From positions 1 through 43,211 of the forward strand of contig UQZU01000016.1 in NCBI GenBank assembly GCA_900545665.1: a DNA stretch of 43,211 nucleotides, written 5' to 3'. The DNA comes from an uncultured Collinsella sp. (GTDB lineage Bacteria > Actinomycetota > Coriobacteriia > Coriobacteriales > Coriobacteriaceae). Shown piece after piece: positions 7,234 through 14,878 of the stretch; position 1 is the first letter of the stretch, and the number at the start of each line of letters is the position of its first letter. Below the pieces are notes generated by a model. It was not told the origin of the DNA, ran no database searches, and was given only the letters and a program-made list of their open reading frames with translations. The translations under genes and the position numbers were made by a program.

Positions 7234-9948
7234 CTACTCGGTACGGGCAACCTGGTCGATGCGGTAGCCCTCAATGGTGTCGCCAGGCTTGATGTCCTGG
7301 AAGTTCTCCAGGCCAATACCGCCCTCGGAGCCGCTCTTGAGGCTCTTGGCCTCATCCTTGTAGTGGCGCATCGAGGCGATCTTGCCGTTGAAGACCACGA
7401 TGCCGTCGCGCACCAGGCGCACGGAATCGGTCGCGGCGATCTCGCCCTCTTCGACGCGGACACCGGCGGCGATGCCGACTTTGGGCACCTTGAAGGTGTC
7501 CAGGACGGTCGCAGTACCCGTGGAGACCTCAACCTCGGTGGGCTTGAGCATGCCGATACGGGCAGCGTCGAGGTCCTCGAGGCACTTGTAGATGACGTCG
7601 TAGCAACGGATCTCGACGCCCTCGCGCTCGGCGGCGGAGCGGGCCTTGCCGTCGGGACGAACGCCAAAGCCGATGATGATGGCGTTGGAGGCGTCGGCCA
7701 GGACCACGTCGGTCTCGTTGATGGCACCAACGGCGGAGTGGATCGTGTTGATGCGCACCTCGGACTGATCCATCTTGTCGAGGGAGTCCTGAAGGGCCTC
7801 GATGGAGCCCTGGACGTCGGCCTTGATGATCAGGTTGAGCTCCTTGACCTCGGCGTCGGCGATGGTCTCGAAGAGGTTCTCGAGCGTCACGTGCTTCACG
7901 CGGCTCTGCTCCTCGATACGGGCCTTGAGCGAACGCTCGTCGGCCAGCGCACGCGCCTCGCGCTCGTCCTCGAATACGCGGAACTCGTCGCCGGCGTTGG
8001 GGACGGACTGCAGACCCAAGATCTCGACGGCGTCGGAAGGACCGGCCTCGGTGACGGCGTTGCCCTTGGGGTCGAGCATGGCACGGACGCGGCCATAGGT
8101 GAGGCCGGCGACCAGCGTGTCGCCCACGTGCAGGGTACCGCGGGTCACGAGCACGGTGGCAACCGAACCGCGGCCCTTGTCGAGCTTAGCCTCGAGGACG
8201 TTGCCCGAAGCGAAGGTATCGGGGTTGGCCTTGAGCTCGAGCACGTCGGCCTGGAGCAGCACGGTCTCGAGCAGGTCGTCGATACCGATCTTCTGCTTGG
8301 CCGAGATGTTGACGAACATGTTCTGTCCGCCCCACTCCTCGGGGATGATGCCGTACTCGGTGAGCTCCTGGCGCACGCGGTCGGGGTTGGCGCCCGGCTT
8401 ATCGATCTTGTTGACGGCGACGACGATGGGTACGCCGGCGGCCTTGGCGTGGTTGATCGACTCGATGGTCTGGGGCATGACGCCGTCGTCGGCAGCCACG
8501 ATCAGGATGACGATGTCGGTCACCTTGGCGCCGCGGGCACGCATGGCCGTAAAGGTCGCGTGACCGGGGGTATCGATGAAGGTGATCTTGCGGTCGTTGA
8601 TCATGACCTGCGAAGCGCCGATGGCCTGCGTAATGCCGCCCGCCTCGCCGGCAGCGACGCCGGTGTGACGGATGGCGTCGAGAAGGCTCGTCTTGCCGTG
8701 GTCGACGTGGCCCATGACGGTGACGACCGGGGCGCGCGGCTTAAGGTCGGCGGGATCGTCATAGAACGAGAAGGTGTTCTCCTCCTCGGGGGTGATGATC
8801 TTGATCTGACGGCCCAGGTCGTCGGCAACGAGCTCGACGAGGTCGTCGGACATGGACTGCGTCATGGTAAGCGGCGTGCCCAGCAGGAACAGGCGCTTGA
8901 TGATATCGTTGGCCGGAACGTCGAGCGCCTCAGCGAGCTCCTGGACGGTAACGCCCTGGGAGACCTTGATGGCGTCGAGCTCCTCGGGGTTCACGCCCTG
9001 GGCCAGCGCCTCCTCAATCTTGCGCTCCTCCTGAGCCTTTGCGGCCTCGCGCTCGCGCTTCTCCTTGCGCTTTTTGCGGCGACCAGTGGACTCGCGAGAG
9101 GCCTCCTCGACGGCGGCACGAGCCTCCTCGAGCACCTTCTCGCGGCTGTACTCCTCGGCCTCGCGAGCCATGCGGCTGTAGTGGTCCTCTTCGTTGTTGT
9201 GACCGCCTTTGCGCTTCTTGCCCTTGCCCTGCTTGTCGGGGTTGGGGAAGTCCATGCCGGCAGCGACGTTGTTGCTGGCATTGGTGCGATGGCTGTGGGG
9301 ACGGTTCTCGGAGGCGTTGCGCTCGGAGTTGTTGTCGGAGGCGTTGCGATCGTTACGACGGCCACCGCGACGGTCGTTGTTGCCGCTACGACGGTTGCCG
9401 CGCTCGGAGGCGCGCTCGGCCTTGGCCTTCTCCTCGGCGTCCTTCTTCTCCTTGAGCACGGTCTCCTGTGCGGCGATCTGGTCAAGCAATGAGCGGAAAC
9501 GCGAACCGGAGTCGGAAGCGGGAACGGCGCGGCGCTGGGCCTCGCGGGCAGCCTCCTCCTTCTCGCGGGCAAGACGCTCCTGCTCGGCCTTCTTCTTGGC
9601 CTCGGCCTCGGCGCGGGCGGCCTCCTCGGCAGCCTGGGCGGCGGCGAACTGGCGGCGCTCCTCCTCGCGTGCCTTCTCGGCGGCGATGCGCTCGCGCTCT
9701 GCCTCGGCAGCGCGTGCTGCCTCCTCGGCGGCAGCGGCCTGCTCCTCGGCCAGCTTGGCGGCCTCGACTTCCTGGGCGCGGGCCTCGATCACCGAGGCAA
9801 GCTGCTTGCGGACCATGGCAACATAGGCGTCCTCCAGAGCGGAGGAAGCGGACTTAGCGGGAATCTTCATTTCGGCGAGATGACCCATCAGTTCCTTGGA
9901 GGTCATGCCGAACTCTTTGGCCAGGGTGGACACACGGACTTTTGCCAT
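7234..9948 (-). CDS. infB: Translation initiation factor IF-2
   Basis: IF-2 is the GTPase that positions initiator tRNA on the ribosome. The 904-residue protein begins with an IF2_N domain (MAKVRVSTLAKEFGM). A long, highly charged, coiled-coil-prone segment follows (about 50-150, A/E/R/K repeats), then an N/R-rich linker (about 180-240) and a second IF2_N module (about 325-360). The GTP-binding domain has G1 GHVDHGKT (413-420), G3 DTPGH (459-463) and G4 NKID (513-516). The C-terminal domains bind fMet-tRNA. The start ATG has AGGTGA about 6 nt upstream. It lies 91 bp after nusA; the usual ylxR gene of this operon is absent from that gap. Confidence 0.98.
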   Translation of the reverse strand: MAKVRVSTLAKEFGMTSKELMGHLAEMKIPAKSASSALEDAYVAMVRKQLASVIEARAQEVEAAKLAEEQAAAAEEAARAAEAERERIAAEKAREEERRQFAAAQAAEEAARAEAEAKKKAEQERLAREKEEAAREAQRRAVPASDSGSRFRSLLDQIAAQETVLKEKKDAEEKAKAERASERGNRRSGNNDRRGGRRNDRNASDNNSERNASENRPHSHRTNASNNVAAGMDFPNPDKQGKGKKRKGGHNNEEDHYSRMAREAEEYSREKVLEEARAAVEEASRESTGRRKKRKEKREREAAKAQEERKIEEALAQGVNPEELDAIKVSQGVTVQELAEALDVPANDIIKRLFLLGTPLTMTQSMSDDLVELVADDLGRQIKIITPEEENTFSFYDDPADLKPRAPVVTVMGHVDHGKTSLLDAIRHTGVAAGEAGGITQAIGASQVMINDRKITFIDTPGHATFTAMRARGAKVTDIVILIVAADDGVMPQTIESINHAKAAGVPIVVAVNKIDKPGANPDRVRQELTEYGIIPEEWGGQNMFVNISAKQKIGIDDLLETVLLQADVLELKANPDTFASGNVLEAKLDKGRGSVATVLVTRGTLHVGDTLVAGLTYGRVRAMLDPKGNAVTEAGPSDAVEILGLQSVPNAGDEFRVFEDEREARALADERSLKARIEEQSRVKHVTLENLFETIADAEVKELNLIIKADVQGSIEALQDSLDKMDQSEVRINTIHSAVGAINETDVVLADASNAIIIGFGVRPDGKARSAAEREGVEIRCYDVIYKCLEDLDAARIGMLKPTEVEVSTGTATVLDTFKVPKVGIAAGVRVEEGEIAATDSVRLVRDGIVVFNGKIASMRHYKDEAKSLKSGSEGGIGLENFQDIKPGDTIEGYRIDQVARTE

Positions 9949-10039
9949 ATGACTTCACCTACCCTTTCTGGCACCTTGGGTGCCTAGAGACTGAACGAGC
10001 GTGGGGGATGCGCTGGAACCTGCCCAGCGCGACCGCGCG

Positions 10040-11287
10040 CTAGATCAGATCCTCCGCATCATCGAAGGCGTCGGTGTCGTGGACACCGCAGAAACGGGAG
10101 CCGGGACGGGCCTGGTTGCGGCACTGGATGCCGTCCTCGGACACGAACTCGCAGCGACGGACGTCCTCGTCCTCCTCGTCACCGATCAGGTCGGCGGCGG
10201 GCTCCTCGTGAACGGGAACGTTCTTGAGGATGTCGGCGGCAAGGGTTTCGGACTTAATGTCGATGTGCCAGCCGGTCAGGCGCGCGGCGAGGCGGGCGTT
10301 CTGGCCCTCCTTGCCGATGGCGAGGGACAGCTGGTCGTCGGGCACGATAACGCCGGCGTAGGCCTTCTCCTCGTCGATGAGGACGCGGGTGACCTTGGCG
10401 GGCGACAGGGCGTTGGCGACGTAGACGGCCGGATCGGCATCCCACAGGATGACGTCGACGCGCTCGCCACGGAGCTCGCCCACGACGGCGCGAACACGGC
10501 TGCCCTTTGGGCCGACGCAGGCGCCCACGGGATCCAGGCGATCGTCGAGTGAGTGGACGGCGACCTTGGAGCGCTGGCCAGGCTCGCGGGCGATCGACTT
10601 GATCTGGACGGTGCCCTCATAGATCTCGGGCACCTCCTGCTCAAACAGACGACGCATGAGCTCGGGGTGGGTACGGGAGATGACAATCGGCGGACGGCTG
10701 TGCTCGCCGCGAACCGGCTGCAGGTTGGAGTTGGGGTCGCGAACGTCGATGATCACGGCCTTGATGTGCTGGTTGTGCAGGTAGCGCTCGCCCATCGGAC
10801 GCTCGTTGCGCTCGTTCTCGTAACGGCGCTGGTCGAAGTGCGGCAGCTCGGCCTCGACGCCCTCACGAATCTTGACGATCGTGAAGTCGGGAGTAGACTG
10901 CAGCACGGTACCGCTGATGAGGTCACCGATGCGGCCGGAGAACTCCTCGTAAATCTGCTCGCGGGCGGAGTTGCGCACAATGGCGTTGATCTCGGCCTTG
11001 GCGTGCTGGGCAGCGATGCGGCTCGTGTTCTTGGGAGTGACGTCGATCTCCTCGAACTCGGTGAAGTTGCCCTCCTCGTCCATGGAATCGTCGATCGGCT
11101 CCAAACGGTAGACGTAGATCTTGCCGGTGGTGCGGTCGATGGTCACCTTGGCGCCCCACTCAAGATGCAGGATCTCGGCATAGCTCTTGGCGAGCGACTG
11201 CTCCAGGCGGTCGATCAGGTAGAGCTGGTCGATGTGCTTCTCCTGGCAAAGCTCCATCAGGGCGGACATCATGTCGGATGCTGCCAT
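10040..11287 (-). CDS. nusA: Transcription termination/antitermination protein NusA with an extra Cys/His tail
   Basis: NusA binds RNA polymerase and modulates pausing, termination and antitermination. The chosen start (MAASDMM, ATG at 11285-11287) has GAAGGAAAG just upstream and lies 1 nt after the rimP stop. An ORF extension upstream overlaps rimP and is not credible. The 415 residues comprise the N-terminal polymerase-binding domain, an S1 domain (from about GDLISGTVLQ), KH1 (DPVGACVGPKGSRV) and KH2 (LSLAIGKEGQNARLAARL). After KH2 comes an acidic linker and a tail with C379, C389, C400 and H403 (spacing C-x9-C-x10-C-x2-H) that could bind zinc. This tail is not part of standard NusA. Confidence 0.96.
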   Translation of the reverse strand: MAASDMMSALMELCQEKHIDQLYLIDRLEQSLAKSYAEILHLEWGAKVTIDRTTGKIYVYRLEPIDDSMDEEGNFTEFEEIDVTPKNTSRIAAQHAKAEINAIVRNSAREQIYEEFSGRIGDLISGTVLQSTPDFTIVKIREGVEAELPHFDQRRYENERNERPMGERYLHNQHIKAVIIDVRDPNSNLQPVRGEHSRPPIVISRTHPELMRRLFEQEVPEIYEGTVQIKSIAREPGQRSKVAVHSLDDRLDPVGACVGPKGSRVRAVVGELRGERVDVILWDADPAVYVANALSPAKVTRVLIDEEKAYAGVIVPDDQLSLAIGKEGQNARLAARLTGWHIDIKSETLAADILKNVPVHEEPAADLIGDEEDEDVRRCEFVSEDGIQCRNQARPGSRFCGVHDTDAFDDAEDLI

Positions 11288-11288
11288 C

Positions 11289-11783
11289 TTACTTTCCTTC
11301 CTTCGCGGGCTTGAAGTCATAGGTGGGCTTCAACTTGCACTTTTTAACATCAGAGAAATCGAGGGTAACGGACTCGCCGTCCTCGAGCTCGAGGGTCACG
11401 TTCGTCTCGGTGGCAGCGGCAATCTTGCCGGCGTACTTGCGACGGCCCTCGGTAGCGGTGGAGGTGAGCTCGCAGTTCTCGCCCACAAAGCGGGCAAAGT
11501 CGCACGGGCGGCGCAGCGGGCGCGCCATACCCGGGCTCGACACCTCGAGCGTATAGCTCGAAGAGATGGGATCGAGCTCCTCAATCACATCGCCGACCCA
11601 TTTGGTGTTGGCCGTGACGTCATTGAGCGACAGGCTCTGACCCTCGGCACCCTCGATACGCACACGCACGCAGGGGGCCTTGGTGGCACCCACGAGCTCA
11701 ACGTCGACGATGTCGACATCGTGCTGGGGAGCGACGGCCTCGAGCGCGCCGATGATCGCCTGCTCGGTCTTGGTCTTGACCAT
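11289..11783 (-). CDS. rimP: Ribosome maturation factor RimP
   Basis: RimP (YhbC/DUF150) is needed for 30S assembly. I place the start at ATG 11781-11783 (MVKTKTEQAI) because GGAGGTG lies 6 nt upstream. The longer reading frame (to 11963) would run back through a terminator hairpin and a promoter. The 164-aa product has the family core VDIVDVELVG, RVRIEG, YTLEVSSPGMARPLRRPCDFARFVG and an SH3-like C-terminal domain. It is the first gene of the rimP-nusA-infB-rbfA-nrnA-truB-ribF-dnaG-rpoD series. Confidence 0.94.
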   Translation of the reverse strand: MVKTKTEQAIIGALEAVAPQHDVDIVDVELVGATKAPCVRVRIEGAEGQSLSLNDVTANTKWVGDVIEELDPISSSYTLEVSSPGMARPLRRPCDFARFVGENCELTSTATEGRRKYAGKIAAATETNVTLELEDGESVTLDFSDVKKCKLKPTYDFKPAKEGK

Positions 11784-11803
11784 TGCGGCACCTCCATCCA
11801 TAC

Positions 11804-11836
11804 AAAAAAGAAGCGGGGCCGAAACCCCACTTCTTT
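11804..11836 (-). terminator. Terminator-like hairpin in the rimP-nusA leader (possible attenuator)
   Basis: On the minus strand arms aaagaagtgggg/ccccgcttcttt (825-836 with 807-818, one G.T pair) enclose a 6-nt loop and run straight into TTTTTT. The hairpin lies about 25 nt downstream of the predicted start site of promoter 11862-11890 and ends about 20 nt before the rimP ATG. It would therefore act on the operon's own transcript, and not only on read-through from leuS, which has its own terminator at 11976-12009. Confidence 0.75.
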
Positions 11837-11861
11837 CAATTACAACTTCATTTGCAAGCAA

Positions 11862-11890
11862 ACTATACCAATACCTGCACAAACGTGCAA
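11862..11890 (-). promoter_or_regulatory. sigma-70 promoter of the rimP-nusA-infB operon
   Basis: The minus strand shows -35 TTGCAC (11885-11890), a 17-bp spacer and -10 TATAGT (11862-11867). It is the best promoter match in the leuS-rimP gap and lies directly upstream of the leader hairpin at 11804-11836. Confidence 0.7.
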
Positions 11891-11975
11891 CCACAACACA
11901 AACCCGCAGGTCAGCGTGAGCACAGGTTCTCCACAAGAAATGGATAATTGGGTGTTGTCGCAAGTATCCATAACC

Positions 11976-12009
11976 AAAAAGAGGGGCGACGCCTGCGGAA
12001 TCGTCCCTC
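11976..12009 (-). terminator. Terminator downstream of leuS
   Basis: A GC-rich stem between gagggg (from 11981) and ccctc (to 12009), with a small internal bulge, is followed on the minus strand by TTTTTGG. A run of T also follows on the plus side, so it may work in both directions. It lies about 30 bp after the leuS stop. Confidence 0.65.
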
Positions 12010-12039
12010 GCTTTTTGATGTCAGCTATGCGCGCAGCGC

Positions 12040-14616
12040 TTACTTGACCACCAGGTTAACCAGCTTGCCGGGCACGCAGATGGCCTTGACGACCGTCTTG
12101 CCCTCAAGCCACTTGGCAACGGCTTCCTCGGCGGCAGCCTGCATCTCCTCGTTGGAGGCGTCGCGGGCAACGTCGACGCGGCCGCGGACCTTGCCGAGCA
12201 CCTGCACGACGATCTGCACCGTGTCCTCAACGGACTCGGCCAGGTCGAACTCGGGCCAGGCGGCGGTGTAGGCGTTGCCCTCGCAGCCGAGGGCCTCGTG
12301 CCACAGCTCGTCGGCCCAGAACGGGCAGATGGGGGCAAGGACGCTCACGATATCCTTAGCCACGCCGTAGCACAGCGCCTTGTCGCGGGCGGTACCCTCG
12401 GTAGCATTGAGGTAGGCGCTCGCCGCGTTGACGAGCTCCATGACGGCCGAGATCGCGGTGTTGAACTGGCCGCGGTCGAAGTCCTCGGTGCACTTGGCGA
12501 TGGTGCGGTGACGCTCGCGATAGAGCTTCATCGCGGTCTCATCGAGCGCGGACTTGTCAAAGGCCACGTTGGCGTCGCCAGACTGGACGAGCTGCCACAC
12601 GATACGCCAGGCGCGCTTAATGAAGCGGTTGGCGCCCTCGACGGCCTTGGGATCCCAGTCGAAGTCCTTCTCGGGCGGGGCGATAAACAGGATCGCCAGA
12701 CGCATGGTGTCGGCGCCGTAGGGCTCGATGACCGAGCTCGGGGGCACAACGTTGCCCTTGGACTTGGACATGGTGTCGCCGTTCTCGTCCTTGACCATGC
12801 CCTGGCACAGCAGGTTGGTGAAGGGCTCGTCCACGCTCAGCAGGCCCAGGTCGCGCAGCGCCTTGGTAAAGAAGCGGCTGTAGAGCAGGTGCAGAATGGC
12901 GTGCTCGATGCCACCGATGTAGTTATCGACGGGCATCCAACGGTCGGCGGCCTCGCGGGAGAAGGGCAGCTCGGTGTTGTGCGGATCGGTATAGCGCAGG
13001 TAATACCAGCTGGAGCAGGTAAAGGTGTCCATGGTATCGGTCTCGCGCTTGGCCGGGCGACCGCAGACCGGGCAGGTGGTCTCGTAGAACTCCTTGCACT
13101 CGGCGAGGGTCTCGCCGGCACCCAGGTCCAGGTTCTCGGGCAGCGTCACCGGCAGCTGGTCCTCGGGCACGGGCACGATGCCGCAATGCTCGCAGTGGAT
13201 GGCCGGGATGGGGTTGCCCCAGTAACGCTGGCGGCTGATGAGCCAGTCGCGCAGACGGAACTCGACCTTGCGACGACCGCAGCCCATGGCCTCGAGGTCG
13301 GCCACGATGGCAGCCTCGCCCTCGGAGTGCTTGCCGCCGCGCATGCCGGTGTACTTGCCGGACTGGACAAGCGTGCCCTCGGCAGCGTGGGCGCAATCCC
13401 AGTCGACGGTCTCGGCATGGAAGGTATCGATGGTCTCGCCGCTGGCCTCGACGGCAGCACGATCGTCATCGTCCAGGATGATCGGCACAATAGGCAGATC
13501 GTACTTGCGGGCAAACTCAAAGTCGCGCTGGTCGCCGCAGGGAACGGCCATGACGGCGCCGGTGCCGTAGTCGGCAACGACATAATCGGCAACCCACACG
13601 GGGACCTTCTCGCCGTTGACGGGGTTCACCACGTAGCGGCCGGTAAAGGCACCGTGCTTCTCGAGGGTGCCCTGGGCACGCTCGACGGCAGAGATATGCT
13701 TGGAGTCCTCGACAATCTTGGTCACGGCCTCCTCGTATTCCGTGCCCTCAACGAGCTCGTGCAGGCCGGCGTACTCGGGAGCCAGGACAAAGAAGGACAC
13801 ACCGAAGAGCGTGTCGGCACGCGTGGTGAAGACGGTGATCTTGCCCTCATCGCCCTCGATGGGCTCGCCATCCTGGTCGCACAGGGTAAAGTCGACCTCG
13901 GCGCCCTCGGAGCGGCCGATCCAGTTGGCCTGCATCTGCTTGACGCGCTCGGGCCAGCCGGGGAGCTTCTCCAGATCGTCGAGCAGCTCCTGCGAGTACT
14001 CGGTAATCTTGAAGTACCACTGCTCCAGGTCACGCTTCTCGGGCTCGGTGCCGCAACGCCAGCACTTGCCCTCGGTCACCTGCTCATTAGCCAGAACGGT
14101 CTTGCAGGTGGGGCACCAGTTGACCGGATTCTTCTTGCGGTAGACCAGGCCCTTTTCCCACATCTTCTCAAAGATCCACTGACCCCAGCGGTAATAATCG
14201 GGGCTGCAGGTCTTGACCATGCGATCCAGATCGTAGGAGAAACCCATGCGCTTCATCGTGGCGAGCGCCTGGTCCATGTTCTTGTACGTCCAGGCAGCAG
14301 CCTGCGTGTTGTGCTTGATGGCGGCGTTCTCGGCAGGCAGGCCAAAGGCGTCAAAGCCGATGGGGTGCAGCACGTCGTAGCCGCGCATGCGGGCCTGACG
14401 GGCCATGGCATCGCCGATGGTATAGTTGCGCGCGTGGCCCATGTGCAGGTCGCCCGACGGATACGGGAACATCTCGAGCACGTACTTCTTGGGCTTGCTG
14501 TCGTCGGTGTCGACGGCAAAGAGGTTGGAGTCCTCCCAGGCCTTCATCCACTTGGACTCAATGGCCTGCGCGTCGTAGGCAGGGATCTCGTCCTTATGAT
14601 CTGTGCAATCGCACAT
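12040..14616 (-). CDS. leuS: Leucyl-tRNA synthetase
   Basis: LeuS charges tRNA-Leu with leucine. The start is taken at MCDCTDHKDEIPAYDAQAIE (ATG 14614-14616) because AAAGGAG lies 6-7 nt upstream. The longer reading frame would be translated through a giant hairpin. The 858-aa class Ia synthetase has the HIGH-equivalent HMGH (58-61, in PYPSGDLHMGHARN), a zinc-ribbon region with CPTC and CWRC motifs, the CP1 editing domain in the middle third, and the KMSKS-type TMSKSKGN (about residue 615). Length is normal (about 860). It stands alone between its own leader (hairpin 14643-14760) and its terminator. Confidence 0.98.
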   Translation of the reverse strand: MCDCTDHKDEIPAYDAQAIESKWMKAWEDSNLFAVDTDDSKPKKYVLEMFPYPSGDLHMGHARNYTIGDAMARQARMRGYDVLHPIGFDAFGLPAENAAIKHNTQAAAWTYKNMDQALATMKRMGFSYDLDRMVKTCSPDYYRWGQWIFEKMWEKGLVYRKKNPVNWCPTCKTVLANEQVTEGKCWRCGTEPEKRDLEQWYFKITEYSQELLDDLEKLPGWPERVKQMQANWIGRSEGAEVDFTLCDQDGEPIEGDEGKITVFTTRADTLFGVSFFVLAPEYAGLHELVEGTEYEEAVTKIVEDSKHISAVERAQGTLEKHGAFTGRYVVNPVNGEKVPVWVADYVVADYGTGAVMAVPCGDQRDFEFARKYDLPIVPIILDDDDRAAVEASGETIDTFHAETVDWDCAHAAEGTLVQSGKYTGMRGGKHSEGEAAIVADLEAMGCGRRKVEFRLRDWLISRQRYWGNPIPAIHCEHCGIVPVPEDQLPVTLPENLDLGAGETLAECKEFYETTCPVCGRPAKRETDTMDTFTCSSWYYLRYTDPHNTELPFSREAADRWMPVDNYIGGIEHAILHLLYSRFFTKALRDLGLLSVDEPFTNLLCQGMVKDENGDTMSKSKGNVVPPSSVIEPYGADTMRLAILFIAPPEKDFDWDPKAVEGANRFIKRAWRIVWQLVQSGDANVAFDKSALDETAMKLYRERHRTIAKCTEDFDRGQFNTAISAVMELVNAASAYLNATEGTARDKALCYGVAKDIVSVLAPICPFWADELWHEALGCEGNAYTAAWPEFDLAESVEDTVQIVVQVLGKVRGRVDVARDASNEEMQAAAEEAVAKWLEGKTVVKAICVPGKLVNLVVK

Positions 14617-14642
14617 ATCAGCTCCTTTGTTAGCTGGGTTGG

Positions 14643-14760
14643 GGCGGGGCGTTCTTACCTTTACTCGCTGCTGCGGACAGTCCTGCTCGCACGAAGAGCA
14701 CATTAAGTGCTCTTCGGCTCGTGCGGAACTTGCAGCGAGCAAAGGTAAGAACGCCCCGCC
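14643..14760 (-). repeat. 118-nt hairpin with 29-bp arms in the leuS leader
   Basis: Positions 14643-14671 and 14732-14760 are complementary over 29 bp with a single exception, which is a G.U wobble in the minus-strand (leuS-sense) RNA but an A.C mismatch in the plus-sense RNA. Inside lies a second perfect stem, gaagagcac/gtgctcttc, with a 5-nt loop. The element ends about 26 nt before the leuS start codon. No T-box sequence is present. It may be a palindromic mobile element or a leader regulator. Confidence 0.75.
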
Positions 14761-14778
14761 ACATCGTTAACTCGCATG

Positions 14779-14787
14779 ATGATAGCA
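14779..14787 (-). promoter_or_regulatory. Candidate extended -10 promoter of leuS
   Basis: The minus strand reads TGCTATCAT, an extended -10 (TGn + TATCAT), at the foot of the guaB terminator and upstream of the leuS leader hairpin. No good -35 box accompanies it, so this is a weak prediction. Confidence 0.35.
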
Positions 14788-14795
14788 AATACGAC

Positions 14796-14830
14796 AAGCG
14801 AGATGCCTGCAACTTGCAGGCATCTCGCTT
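14796..14830. terminator. Hairpin terminator downstream of guaB
   Basis: A 17-bp perfect inverted repeat (14796-14812 with 14814-14830, arm aagcgagatgcctgcaa) lies about 50 bp after the guaB stop. The U-tract on the minus strand is poor (CTTGTCGTATTT), so termination may be partial or the stem may protect the 3' end. Confidence 0.6.
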
Positions 14831-14878
14831 TATCTAAATAACGTGGTTGGAACTTAACCTTTATATGCAGCTCTTATC

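Noticed and set aside
7363..9492. A 709-codon plus-strand open frame antisense to infB
   Set aside because: Same reason; its composition is a reflection of the IF-2 coding strand.
9949..10039. ylxR (DUF448) between nusA and infB
   Set aside because: The gap is only 91 bp and holds no frame with the YlxR motif.
11289..11963. Long version of rimP starting at 11963
   Set aside because: It would place the start inside the promoter region and translate through the terminator hairpin; the internal ATG has a strong GGAGGTG.
12298..14706. An 802-codon plus-strand open frame antisense to leuS
   Set aside because: It is the mirror of a GC-rich gene: no ribosome site, no protein motifs, low-complexity G/V/L/D composition. 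The minus-strand LeuS has every catalytic motif.
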